Positions 53,803-61,668 of a DNA stretch of 64,000 nt are shown here, piece by piece. The translations under genes were made by a program, and so were the position numbers. Numbering within the stretch: position 1 is the first letter of the stretch; each line of letters begins with the position of its first letter. The DNA comes from Actinacidiphila cocklensis (GTDB lineage: Bacteria; Actinomycetota; Actinomycetes; Streptomycetales; Streptomycetaceae), in NCBI RefSeq assembly GCF_907177275.1, contig NZ_CAJSLV010000035.1:1-64000 (forward strand). The letters run 5' to 3'. The notes beneath the pieces are model-generated. The model ran no database searches, had not been told where the DNA came from, and worked only from the letters and a program-made list of their open reading frames with translations.

Positions 53803-53874
53803 ACGCGGCCGACCAGACCGCCCCGGCCGACCAGACCGCCCCGGCCAACCAGACCGCCCCGGCCAACCCGCCGA
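53803..53874. repeat. 18-bp tandem repeat upstream of yraN
   Basis: The unit CCCCGGCCGACCAGACCG is repeated with small changes: a partial copy at 53803-53820, a full copy at 53821-53838, one with a G-to-A change at 53839-53856, then a decayed copy to about 53874. It lies in the gap between the 3' end of the DUF2469 gene and the 31-bp element. It is not part of a credible gene and looks like slippage expansion. Confidence 0.75.
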
Positions 53875-53901
53875 CCCCGCGCTACCGCCGCCCCGGCAGC
53901 C

Positions 53902-54228
53902 TCAGCTGTTGAAGCCCGAGTCGTCCGACGGCAGATCCAGATCCGCCTTGTTCAGCTCCTCAACGTTCACGTCCTTGAACGTGAGCACCCGCACCTGCTT
54001 CACGAAGCGGGCCGGCCTGTACATGTCCCAGACCCACGCATCGGCCATCGAGACCTCGAAGAACACCTCACCCTGCACCGAGTGCACCTGCATCTCGTAG
54101 TCGTTGGTGAGGTAGAAGCGCCGTTCGGTCTCGATCACGTACTTGAACAGGCCGACGACGTCGCGGTACTCCCTGTAGAGCTTCAGCTCCATCTCGGTCT
54201 CGTACTTTTCGAGGTCCTCGGCGCTCAT
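53902..54228 (-). CDS. DUF2469 domain protein
   Basis: This conserved actinobacterial protein of 108 aa is made up almost wholly of the DUF2469 domain: KYETEMELKLYREYRDVVGL (about 8-27), ETERRFYLTNDYEM, then VSMADAWVWDMYRPARFV. It is highly charged, with no membrane segment or catalytic motif that I recognise. The same family sits between the signal peptidase genes and yraN in mycobacteria and streptomycetes. I use ATG 54226-54228, which has GGGGAA 8 nt upstream. It lies 94 nt downstream of sipZ. Confidence 0.93.
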   Translation of the reverse strand: MSAEDLEKYETEMELKLYREYRDVVGLFKYVIETERRFYLTNDYEMQVHSVQGEVFFEVSMADAWVWDMYRPARFVKQVRVLTFKDVNVEELNKADLDLPSDDSGFNS

Positions 54229-54322
54229 CGTGTGTTCCCCTTCAGCCGTGCGTTCCCCCATTGTGCGTCACACGGTCTCACGCCCGCTCGGAAGTTCTCC
54301 GCACCCTGCACGTCCGCGGTGA

Positions 54323-55084
54323 TCACCTGCGCCTCAGCAGCTTGGCCACCGGGTCGTAGGCGGCACCGCCCAGGATCAGCACGGCACCGGCGATGACCGC
54401 GAGCGTCAGCGGGCCGAGCGGCCCCTGCCCGGGCGACCCGCCGCCGGGGAGGACGTCGAAGGCGGAGGTGGGCGACAGCAGACCCATCCGGGATGCGGGC
54501 CAGGCCACACCGTCCACCCGGGCGCGGACGTCGGCAACCGGGACGGAACCGCCCTGGGCGTCGGCCAGGTGGATACGGGAGTCCTCGGAGACCGCCCGGT
54601 TGTCGCCGAGCAGGAATATCTGGCCGGCCGGGACCCGGCTGCTGAACTGGTCGAGGGAGGCGGGGCCGCCGCCCTTGAGGTAGGTCTCGTCGATCGGCTT
54701 GCCGTTCACCGTGAGCCGGCCCCGGGCGTCGCAGCACGCCACGACGTCACCGCCGACTCCGACGACCCGCTTGACCAGCGGCTCGTTGCCCCAGAGCTTG
54801 TCCTTGAAGATCACCACGTCACCGCGGTGCACGTCGGAGCCGGACACCTTCTGGGCCAGCAGCCGGTCGCCGGGCTGCACGGTCGGCACCATGGAGGTGG
54901 TCGGCACGGTGTAGGGCCGGTAGACCACCGCAGCCCAGATCGCGCCGCCCAGGAAGAGCACGCAGCCCAGCACGATCACTGCCCCGGACAGCCGGTGGCC
55001 GAGTCCGCCTCGCCCGCCGGCTGTGCCGCGTCCTACGGTGCTGTTCCCTGTGGTGCTGGTCATCGCACCGCTGCTGCTGCTCAT
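54323..55084 (-). CDS. sipZ: Type I signal peptidase (SipZ-like)
   Basis: This membrane-bound signal peptidase I has 253 aa. The nucleophile is the Ser in VPTTSMVPT (about 65), after one N-terminal membrane segment (about 32-54). The general base is the Lys in PLVKRVVGVGGD. Box E is GDNRAVSEDSR. A second hydrophobic segment lies near the C-terminus (about 225-243). It is the last and most divergent of four tandem paralogues (order W, X, Y, Z), 34 nt after sipY. Confidence 0.92.
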   Translation of the reverse strand: MSSSSGAMTSTTGNSTVGRGTAGGRGGLGHRLSGAVIVLGCVLFLGGAIWAAVVYRPYTVPTTSMVPTVQPGDRLLAQKVSGSDVHRGDVVIFKDKLWGNEPLVKRVVGVGGDVVACCDARGRLTVNGKPIDETYLKGGGPASLDQFSSRVPAGQIFLLGDNRAVSEDSRIHLADAQGGSVPVADVRARVDGVAWPASRMGLLSPTSAFDVLPGGGSPGQGPLGPLTLAVIAGAVLILGGAAYDPVAKLLRRR

Positions 55085-55118
55085 GGACCGGAACCCTACC
55101 CGGCGGTACGGCCCCGGG

Positions 55119-56270
55119 TCAGCAGTCTTCCGTGCTCTCCTGCACCGGCTCGGCCTTGGACAGCAGCCGCCGCCTGCGCCACATCACCAGCGGCAGGGCG
55201 CCCGCCAGACCGGCCGCCACGGGGACGGATGTGCCCGCCGCGGCGTTGATGCCGGGCTGCGAGAAGGTCCCGGGGATGGACAGCACGTCCCAGCGGGTGA
55301 CCGGCCAGGCCACCACGACCGCGCGCCCGACCACGTCGCTGTTCGGGACGGTGCCGCCGCCCGGGAGCGTGGTGTGGAAGCGGGAGTCGAGGGAGTCCTG
55401 GCGGTGGTCGCCCATCACCCAGATCCTGCCCTTGGGCACGTGCACGGTGAAGGGCACCTCGGGGCTGCAGGCGGTGTTGCCGGGGAAGATGTACGGCTCG
55501 TCCAGCGCCTTGCCGTTGACCATCAGCGGTCCCGTGCCCTTGCACGACACCGTGTCGCCGCCGACCCCGATCACCCGCTTGATCAGGTCCTTCTCGTCCG
55601 CCGACGGCATCAGCCCGATGAAGCTCAGGCCCTTCTGCAGCCCGCGCACCACCACGTTGCTGCTCGGCGAGGGGTTCTCCGGCAGCCAGCCGCCCGGGTC
55701 GTGGAAGACGACGACCTCGCCGCGGGTCGGCGTGGAGCCGAACCAGGGGGTGAGCTTGTCCACCAGCACCCGGTCGCCCTTGAGCAGGGTGTTGTTCATC
55801 GAGTCGGACGGGATGGAGAAGGCCTGCACCAGGAAAGTCTTGATCAGCAGCGCGAGCACCAGCGCGATGCCGATGAGCAGCGGCAGCTCCTTCCAGAACG
55901 ACCGCTGCTTGCGGGCATGGGCGGCCCGCTCCGCGGACTCGTCGTCGTCCGGATCCCGCTCGGGCTCCGCGGGACCGACGGGGCCGACCGGGTCGCCGGG
56001 AACGCCGCCGGCCATCGCCGGAATGCCGTTCCCGGACAGCGCCGGGCCCGCCGCGGGGTCCGCGGCCCACACGCCGTTCGCCGGGTTGCCGCCCGGCGCC
56101 GGCTCATGCTCCGCGGGAGTCATGCCCGCGCCGTCGTCGTAGACCGGCCCCGCCGGGGGAGGTCCGGGGACCGCGGCGTCTGCCGCCGATTCGTCGGCCG
56201 GAGGCACCTCGGCATCCCGCTTCTCGGGCTCGCCGGGTCCAGACCGTGCGCCGACCACCAGGTCCCCCAC
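55119..56270 (-). CDS. sipY: Type I signal peptidase (SipY-like)
   Basis: This signal peptidase I has 383 aa. A long acidic, Pro/Gly-rich cytoplasmic N-terminus (about 1-115) precedes the first membrane segment (about 125-145). The nucleophile is in IPSDSMNNT, and the Lys in DLIKRVIGVGGD. Box E is MGDHRQDSLDSR. A C-terminal membrane segment ends in RRRRLL. I use GTG 56268-56270, which has AGGAG 5 nt upstream; a GTG two codons earlier overlaps the Shine-Dalgarno. The first 167 nt are also covered by the sipX frame. Confidence 0.92.
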   Translation of the reverse strand: MGDLVVGARSGPGEPEKRDAEVPPADESAADAAVPGPPPAGPVYDDGAGMTPAEHEPAPGGNPANGVWAADPAAGPALSGNGIPAMAGGVPGDPVGPVGPAEPERDPDDDESAERAAHARKQRSFWKELPLLIGIALVLALLIKTFLVQAFSIPSDSMNNTLLKGDRVLVDKLTPWFGSTPTRGEVVVFHDPGGWLPENPSPSSNVVVRGLQKGLSFIGLMPSADEKDLIKRVIGVGGDTVSCKGTGPLMVNGKALDEPYIFPGNTACSPEVPFTVHVPKGRIWVMGDHRQDSLDSRFHTTLPGGGTVPNSDVVGRAVVVAWPVTRWDVLSIPGTFSQPGINAAAGTSVPVAAGLAGALPLVMWRRRRLLSKAEPVQESTEDC

Positions 56271-57261
56271 ATCCACTCCTCACTCCAGTCCGCCGCCCGC
56301 GCCCCATCCGGCGCAGGCCCGCCACTCCCATAACGAGCGAGAGTTCCGCAGGAGTCGGTAGCTGGCTCGTCCTTTGACCGTTGTTGGCCGAGCCCACCCT
56401 AGTGGGCTCGGCTGTGGCCGCCGCGGCAGCCGACCCCGGCGCGGGCACCGCCGAGAAGGTCGCCGGCTCCTTGAGTCGCGCCCAGTGGCCGATCGGCCAG
56501 CCGATCACGAAAGCCCGTCCGACCACCTGGCTCTCCGAGATGGTGCCGCCGCCGGGATCGTCCGTGTGGTACCGCGAGTCCGCTGAGTCGGAGCGGTGGT
56601 CGCCCATCACCCACAGCCGCCCCTGCGGTACGTGTTCGACGAATTTCATCATTGAGGGTGGATTTCCCGGGTACAGATAGGGCTCGTCCAGCGGCTTGCC
56701 GTTGACGAGCAGCCGGCCCTGGGCGTCGCAGCACTCCACCGTGTCGCCGCCGACCGCGATGACCCGCTTGATCAGGTCCTGCTCCCCGGTGGCGGGCAGC
56801 AGCCCGATGAAGGTGAAGAACTGCTTCACCTGCTTGATGACCACCGGGTCGGGTTTGGGCGTCGGCTCGCCCTTCAGCCAGCCGCCGGGGTCCTTGAAGA
56901 CGACCACGTCGCCGCGGTGCGGCTGGGCGCCGAACCACGGGGTGAGCTTATCGACCAGCACCCGGTCGCCGATCTTGATGGTCTGCTCCATCGACCCGGA
57001 CGGGATCACGAAGGCCTGCAGCAGGAAGGTCTTGAGCACCAGCGCGATCAGCAGCGCCACGAAGACCAGCAGCGGCACCTCCTTGGCCAGCGAGCGCCGC
57101 CGCTTGCGGCGGACCTTGCGGGCCAGCCGGCGCCGCTCGATCCTGGTGCTGCCGGACAGCCTGGGCGCCTGCCGGCCGTCGTCGGCCGCCGGCTCCTCCG
57201 CGGGACCGGCCTCCACCTGCGCACGGCCGCCGGCCGGGCGTGCCTTGCCGCGGTTACCCAT
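56104..57261 (-). CDS. sipX: Type I signal peptidase (SipX-like) with run-on C-terminus
   Basis: This signal peptidase I has 385 aa as read. A basic N-terminus (about 45-57, RRLARKVRRKRRR) precedes the membrane segment. The nucleophile is in IPSGSMEQT, the Lys in DLIKRVIAVGGD, and box E is MGDHRSDSADSR. The normal enzyme appears to end near residue 324. The last 61 residues are Arg/Gly-rich and overlap sipY in another frame. A TGA just before the sipY start is one base out of frame, so an indel may have extended it. The ATG overlaps the sipW stop by 8 nt. Confidence 0.9.
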   Translation of the reverse strand: MGNRGKARPAGGRAQVEAGPAEEPAADDGRQAPRLSGSTRIERRRLARKVRRKRRRSLAKEVPLLVFVALLIALVLKTFLLQAFVIPSGSMEQTIKIGDRVLVDKLTPWFGAQPHRGDVVVFKDPGGWLKGEPTPKPDPVVIKQVKQFFTFIGLLPATGEQDLIKRVIAVGGDTVECCDAQGRLLVNGKPLDEPYLYPGNPPSMMKFVEHVPQGRLWVMGDHRSDSADSRYHTDDPGGGTISESQVVGRAFVIGWPIGHWARLKEPATFSAVPAPGSAAAAATAEPTRVGSANNGQRTSQLPTPAELSLVMGVAGLRRMGRGRRTGVRSGCGGPGGRRTVWTRRAREAGCRGASGRRIGGRRRGPRTSPGGAGLRRRRGHDSRGA

Positions 57262-57973
57262 GTGCGCCGGCCGGGGCGGGAACGGCGGCGAAGGTCGCGG
57301 GTCGGCGCAGCCGCGTCCAGTGGCCGACGGGCCAGCCGACCCATTCGGCGCGGCCGATCACCCGGCCGACCGGGACGGTGCCGCCGCCGGGATCGCCGAG
57401 GTGGTCGCGCGAGTCACGCGAGTCGTCGCGATGGTCGCCCATCACCCAGAGTCTTCCGTCCGGTACCACGATGTCGAACCGTACCCGGGACGGCGTGTCC
57501 CCGGCGTAAAGGTAGGTCTCGTCCAGCGGATGGCCGTTGACGAGGAGCCGGCCCTGCGCGTCGCAGCAGGTGACCCGGTCGCCGCCGACCCCGATCACGC
57601 GCTTGACGAAGTCCGTGCCGCCTCGCTGCGTGAACGACCCTTCGCCGTCGAACACGATCACGTCCCCCCGCCGCGGAGTGCCGCCGAAGCGGTACGCCAG
57701 CTTGTCCACCAGCACCCGGTCACCGATCCGCAGCGTGCCCTCCATGGAGCCGCTGGGCACCTGGAAGGGCTGCACCACGAAGGTGCTGACCAGCAGCAGC
57801 GCGGCCACAGCAGCGAGCGCGAGCAGGATCGTACGCCGCCAGTCGGCCCACCACAGCGGCAGCGACCGCGCAAGTCTCGTGCGCAGGACAACGGAACGCG
57901 ACCGCTCCTCCGGTTCCGCCTGATCGGCGGCAGAGGAACGGTCGCGTTCCGGTACGGCTGCTTCGGTGTCCAT
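57254..57973 (-). CDS. sipW: Type I signal peptidase (SipW-like)
   Basis: This signal peptidase I has 239 aa and one membrane segment (about 47-66). The nucleophile is the Ser in VPSGSMEGT (about 76), the Lys is in DFVKRVIGVGGD, and box E is MGDHRDDSRDSR. It lacks the C-terminal membrane anchor of its paralogues. It is first of the four tandem sip genes, 45 nt downstream of rplS. Confidence 0.93.
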   Translation of the reverse strand: MDTEAAVPERDRSSAADQAEPEERSRSVVLRTRLARSLPLWWADWRRTILLALAAVAALLLVSTFVVQPFQVPSGSMEGTLRIGDRVLVDKLAYRFGGTPRRGDVIVFDGEGSFTQRGGTDFVKRVIGVGGDRVTCCDAQGRLLVNGHPLDETYLYAGDTPSRVRFDIVVPDGRLWVMGDHRDDSRDSRDHLGDPGGGTVPVGRVIGRAEWVGWPVGHWTRLRRPATFAAVPAPAGAHG

Positions 57974-58018
57974 CGAGGCCAGAGCTTATCCGGCCGCTGC
58001 CTGGATACCGCTACGCGC

Positions 58019-58369
58019 TCAGTTGTCGCGCTTCTCCTTGATCTTCGCGGCCTTGCCGCGCAGCTCACGGAGGTAGTACAGCTTCGCGCGGCGGACGTCG
58101 CCGCGGGTGACGACCTCGATCTTCTCGACGATCGGGGTGTGCACGGGGAAGGTGCGCTCGACACCGACGGAGAAGCTGACCTTGCGGACCGTGAAGGTCT
58201 CGCTGATGCCCGCGCCCTGACGCCGGATGACGACGCCCTTGAACTGCTGCACACGCGAGCGGTTGCCCTCGATGACGCGCACGTGGACGTTGACGGTGTC
58301 GCCGGGGCGGAACGCCGGCACGTCGGTGCGCAGCGAGGCGCTGTTGAGGCCGTCGATCAGGTTGGTCAT
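58019..58369 (-). CDS. rplS: 50S ribosomal protein L19
   Basis: L19 sits at the subunit interface of the ribosome. The 116-aa protein has [40 protein letters not shown] and [20 protein letters not shown], all standard. The C-terminus [20 protein letters not shown] is basic. The ATG at 58367-58369 gives the normal length. It follows trmD by 133 nt in the conserved rpsP-khpA-rimM-trmD-rplS order. Confidence 0.97.
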   Translation of the reverse strand: MTNLIDGLNSASLRTDVPAFRPGDTVNVHVRVIEGNRSRVQQFKGVVIRRQGAGISETFTVRKVSFSVGVERTFPVHTPIVEKIEVVTRGDVRRAKLYYLRELRGKAAKIKEKRDN

Positions 58370-58502
58370 GGTGGTGTCTGCTTCCTCGCCGATGCCACAG
58401 GTCATCGACGGAACATGGTGGTTCGTCATGGGGTCGGCCGCCGGTTCCGGTGGGCGTCGTTCCCCCTGTGGCAGGGGCGCGCGCCGGACGGGCAGCAGCC
58501 GC

Positions 58503-59324
58503 TCATTCTTCCACGGCGTAGGGGCTGGGCCCAAATCGCCCGTCGGGGCCCGGCTGCCAGCCGAGGATGCTGAGCATCTCCCGGTCCCGCCGGTCGAAGA
58601 CGGCGGGGTCGCAACGCCGCACCAGGTCGGGCCGGTTGGCGACCGTACGCCGCAGGGCCTCGTCCCGCCGCCAGCGGGCGATCTTGCCGTGGTGGCCGCT
58701 GAGCAGCACCTCGGGGATGCCGCGGCCGCGCCACTGCGGAGGCTTGGTGAAGACCGGTCCCTCCAGCAGGTTTGCCATCGCGCCCGACGCAAAGGAGTCG
58801 TCGCGGTGCGACTGCGCATTGCCGAGGACTCCGGGCAGCAGCCTGGCGACGGCCTCGGTGATGACCAGTACGGCGGCCTCGCCGCCGGCCAGCACGTAGT
58901 CGCCGATGGAGACCTCGTGGACCGGCATCCTGGTGCGGTATTCGGCGGTGACGCGGCTGTCGATGCCCTCGTAGCGGGCGGGCGCGAAGATCAGCCAGGG
59001 GTGCGCGGACAGTTCCGCGGCGACTTCCTGGGTGAACGGCCGCCCGCTCGGGGTGGGGACGACCAGGGCGGGGCCGCCGGCGCCCGCCTCGTAACCGGCG
59101 GCCAGGGTGTCGTCCAGTGCCTCGCCCCACGGCCCGGTCATCATGACCATGCCGGGGCCGCCGCCGTACGGGGTGTCGTCGACGGTGTTGTGCCGGTCGT
59201 GCGCCCAGTCGCGCAGGTCGTGCACCCGGACGTCCAGGCGGCCCGCCGCACGGGCCTTGCCGACCAGCGAGACCTTCAGCGGTTCCAGGTACTCGGGGAA
59301 GATCGTGACGACGTCGATCCGCAT
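58503..59324 (-). CDS. trmD: tRNA (guanine37-N1)-methyltransferase
   Basis: TrmD makes m1G37 in tRNAs, which prevents frameshifting. The 273-aa SPOUT-fold enzyme has [15 protein letters not shown] at the start, then [10 protein letters not shown], and the SAM-binding knot [23 protein letters not shown] (about 141-163). The C-terminal tRNA-binding part has [21 protein letters not shown]. Its ATG is 1 nt after the rimM stop, so it is coupled. Confidence 0.97.
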   Translation of the reverse strand: MRIDVVTIFPEYLEPLKVSLVGKARAAGRLDVRVHDLRDWAHDRHNTVDDTPYGGGPGMVMMTGPWGEALDDTLAAGYEAGAGGPALVVPTPSGRPFTQEVAAELSAHPWLIFAPARYEGIDSRVTAEYRTRMPVHEVSIGDYVLAGGEAAVLVITEAVARLLPGVLGNAQSHRDDSFASGAMANLLEGPVFTKPPQWRGRGIPEVLLSGHHGKIARWRRDEALRRTVANRPDLVRRCDPAVFDRRDREMLSILGWQPGPDGRFGPSPYAVEE

Positions 59325-59325
59325 C

Positions 59326-59889
59326 TCAGTCGCCGTCCACCGTGTCGTCGCCGGGGGCGTCCGCGGCGTCCTCCGCAGGCGCCTCGTCCAGCAGCCCGGG
59401 CGGCGGGTCGATCACCGCGCGCTGCTCCTCCAGGTCGATCTCCGGCACGATCTCGGCGACGAAGGGGATCAGCACCTCGGTCCCGTCCGGGCGGCGGACG
59501 ACCAGCAGGTCCTGGTAGGGCAGGTGGCTGACCTCGGCGATCCGGCCGACCTCGCGGCCGTCGACGGTGACCACGTCGAGGTCGATCAGCTGGTGGTCGT
59601 AGAACTCCTCCGGGTCCTCGGGAGTCTCCTGCGGATCCACCTCGGCGATCAGCAGCGTGTTACGCAGCGCCTCGGCGCCCGTGCGGTCGCTGACGCCTTC
59701 GAAGCGCAGCATCAGCCTGCCGCTGTGCACCCGCCCCGTGGCGATGGTCAGCGGTCCGGTGGCGGCCGGGTCCGTGGCCAGGACGGCGCCCGGCGCGAGC
59801 CGCAGCTCCGGCTCGTCGGTGCGCACCTCGATGCTCACCTCGCCCTTGATGCCGTGGGCGCGGCCGATCCTGCCGACTACCAGCTGCAT
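59326..59889 (-). CDS. rimM: Ribosome maturation factor RimM
   Basis: RimM binds S19 and helps 30S head assembly. The 187-aa protein has [20 protein letters not shown] at its start (RimM N-terminal barrel). The PRC-barrel domain (about 100-170) includes [21 protein letters not shown] and [19 protein letters not shown]. An acidic C-terminal tail follows. ATG 59887-59889 is used; GGTGA lies about 9 nt upstream. It precedes trmD by 1 nt and follows khpA across a hairpin. Confidence 0.95.
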   Translation of the reverse strand: MQLVVGRIGRAHGIKGEVSIEVRTDEPELRLAPGAVLATDPAATGPLTIATGRVHSGRLMLRFEGVSDRTGAEALRNTLLIAEVDPQETPEDPEEFYDHQLIDLDVVTVDGREVGRIAEVSHLPYQDLLVVRRPDGTEVLIPFVAEIVPEIDLEEQRAVIDPPPGLLDEAPAEDAADAPGDDTVDGD

Positions 59890-59944
59890 GGAGCGCTTCA
59901 CCTCTCGTACGTGATGGGGGTGGGCCTTCGGTGGTACGTCATAC

Positions 59945-59985
59945 GGCTCGGGCCGGGAGCGGCATCGCCACCCCCGGCCCGAGCC
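59945..59985 (-). terminator. Hairpin between khpA and rimM
   Basis: A perfect 13-bp inverted repeat, GGCTCGGGCCGGG (59945-59957) with CCCGGCCCGAGCC (59973-59985) and a 15-nt loop, lies between the khpA stop and rimM start. It is probably an attenuator or terminator after rpsP-khpA. Confidence 0.8.
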
Positions 59986-60012
59986 GGTGTTTCCGTGCGG
60001 TACGGCCGGTGC

Positions 60013-60252
60013 TCAGCGCACCTGGTCGACGTCGACCAGGTCGACGCGGATACCGCGGCCGCCGAGCGCACCCACGACCGTACGCAGTGCGCGGGCGGTA
60101 CGGCCGTTGCGGCCGATCACCTTGCCGAGGTCGTCGGGGTGCACCCGGACCTCCAGCACACTGCCGCGGCGCAGGGTACGCATGTCCACCTGCACATCGT
60201 CGGGGTTGTCGACGATGCCCTTCACGAGGTGCTCAAGAGCCTCCTCAAGCAC
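60013..60252 (-). CDS. khpA: KH domain RNA-binding protein KhpA
   Basis: This 79-aa protein is a single KH domain: LEEALEHLVKGIVDNPDDVQ, then VIGRNGRTARALRTVV with the GxxG RNA-binding loop (GRNG). KhpA is a global RNA chaperone that pairs with KhpB; it is nearly always encoded between rpsP and rimM. The GTG at 60250-60252 lies 2 nt after the rpsP stop, so translation is coupled. No khpB is in the window. Confidence 0.95.
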   Translation of the reverse strand: MLEEALEHLVKGIVDNPDDVQVDMRTLRRGSVLEVRVHPDDLGKVIGRNGRTARALRTVVGALGGRGIRVDLVDVDQVR

Positions 60253-60254
60253 GC

Positions 60255-60698
60255 TCAGGCCTCGGTGGACTCAGCCGCGGCCGGGGCCTCGGCGGTGTCG
60301 TCGGCCTTCTTGTCGGCCTTCTTCGCCTTGGGGGTGATCGCCTCACCCTTGGGCTCGTCGGCGCTGTCCTTGGCCGCGGCCTCGAACAGGACGCGCTTGT
60401 CGGCCTTCGGCTCGGCGACCAGCAGCGGCGCGGGGGCCTCGAGGCCCTTGTACTTCTGCCAGTCGCCGGTGAGCTTGAGGATGGCGAGCACGGGCTCGGT
60501 CGGCTGGGCGCCGACGGAGAGCCAGTACTGGGCGCGGTCCGAGTCGACCTCGATGCGCGACGGGTTCTGCACCGGGTGGTACAGGCCGATCTCCTCGATG
60601 GCCCGGCCGTCACGGCGGGTACGGGAGTCGGCGACGACGATGCGGTAGTGAGGCGAACGGATCTTGCCCAGACGCTTCAGCTTGATCTTGACTGCCAC
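60255..60698 (-). CDS. rpsP: 30S ribosomal protein S16
   Basis: S16 is needed for 30S assembly. The 147-aa product has the classical core ([20 protein letters not shown], then [18 protein letters not shown] and [11 protein letters not shown], residues 1-80). A long Lys/Ala/Glu-rich tail follows (about 100-147), as usual in streptomycetes. GTG 60696-60698 is preceded by GGAGAA. It is the first gene of rpsP-khpA-rimM-trmD-rplS. Confidence 0.96.
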   Translation of the reverse strand: MAVKIKLKRLGKIRSPHYRIVVADSRTRRDGRAIEEIGLYHPVQNPSRIEVDSDRAQYWLSVGAQPTEPVLAILKLTGDWQKYKGLEAPAPLLVAEPKADKRVLFEAAAKDSADEPKGEAITPKAKKADKKADDTAEAPAAAESTEA

Positions 60699-60846
60699 GG
60701 GAGTGGGTTCTCCTGGTGTTGACGTGTTTGGGCACGGCGGACTTCCACGTGGGGTTGCGGGAGTCTTGCGCCCGATGGACGCGTCAGCCGAAGGAGAGAG
60801 GGTTCCTGCACGGCTGTCGAGTTCTCAGCTGGACATTCTGCCACAC

Positions 60847-61437
60847 TCAGGCGGCGCCCACGACCTCCGGGATACGGAAGGGCTGCCCGCAGGCCCCGCA
60901 CATGATGGGCGCCTGGGCCAGCACGGACGGCACGACGCGCACATTGCGCCCGCAGTCGCAGACCGCCTTGACCCGCACACCGCCGCCCGACGAACCGTGG
61001 CGTGCGGCCGGTCCGCGGAAGGAGCTGGCGGTGTCCGCCGTGGTGGCCACGCTGTGGGCCTTGAGGGCGCGCTGCAGCCGGTCGATGGTCACCCGATATC
61101 GCTTGCGGGTGTCCGGGCGCATCACCACGAGTGAGAACCCGCTGCTGGGATGCGGCTCCTCGGCATGGTCGAGGCCCATCTCGTCTGCAATGGCCAGGAA
61201 ACGGCGGTTGTGGTAGCGGCCGGCACGCGAGGTGTCACGGATGCCGCGTGCTGCGGCGATCCCGTGCACTGCCTCGTGCAGCAGCCTTTCGAAGGAGAGT
61301 GCGTTGCCGCAGGCGGACGACGACTCTCCGATCAGGGACTCGGGGGCGGCCAGATCGGGCAGCTCGGGGTGGTGCCGTTGAATGTCGGCCCACGCGACTG
61401 CCAGCTCGGCGGCGAGAACAGGTGGTGTCGTGCTCAC
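60847..61437 (-). CDS. SprT-like zinc metalloprotease-type protein
   Basis: This 196-aa protein has a gluzincin-like motif HEAVH (residues 54-58) in FERLLHEAVHGIAAARG. RYHNRRFLAIADEMGL follows, in the place where SprT proteins carry the third zinc ligand. The C-terminus is a zinc ribbon (CDCGRNVRV and MCGACGQPF). SprT/Spartan relatives cleave DNA-bound proteins in eukaryotes; no bacterial function is settled. I use GTG 61435-61437; no good Shine-Dalgarno is seen. Homologues sit near rpsP in streptomycetes as far as I recall. Confidence 0.8.
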   Translation of the reverse strand: MSTTPPVLAAELAVAWADIQRHHPELPDLAAPESLIGESSSACGNALSFERLLHEAVHGIAAARGIRDTSRAGRYHNRRFLAIADEMGLDHAEEPHPSSGFSLVVMRPDTRKRYRVTIDRLQRALKAHSVATTADTASSFRGPAARHGSSGGGVRVKAVCDCGRNVRVVPSVLAQAPIMCGACGQPFRIPEVVGAA

Positions 61438-61555
61438 GCCGTGACAACGAGCCGGGCGCTCCCGGTGTTCCGATTCCGGGCCAGCCCAATTAATTTGCAC
61501 TGATCGGTCAGTTCCGGATGATGCGCCGTGGATGGGCGTGGATGGGCATGACGCA

Positions 61556-61596
61556 GGGCGGGTGCGGAGGACAGTGGAGAACCCGCGCACCCGCCC
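61556..61596 (-). terminator. Hairpin terminator after proS
   Basis: A perfect 11-bp inverted repeat, GGGCGGGTGCG (61556-61566) with CGCACCCGCCC (61586-61596) and a 19-nt loop, lies about 73 nt past the proS stop on its strand, within the 231-nt gap before the SprT-like gene. Confidence 0.75.
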
Positions 61597-61668
61597 CATC
61601 GTCGGACGAACCACGTATTACGTACATCGGTTTTCGGTCAGCGGACGCCGGCGGGCGCCGCGCGCGGG

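Noticed and set aside
53782..53820. A replication origin or DnaA-box cluster
   Set aside because: Only one TTATCCACA is present here and one about 6 kb away. There is no dnaA, dnaN or dense box cluster, so these are not an origin.
53803..53874. A CRISPR array
   Set aside because: The 18-bp units are directly adjacent with no unique spacers and no cas genes are nearby.
56282..56284. Treating sipX as ending at this TGA
   Set aside because: The TGA is out of frame as the sequence stands, so I kept the actual reading frame to 56104 and reported the possible indel instead.
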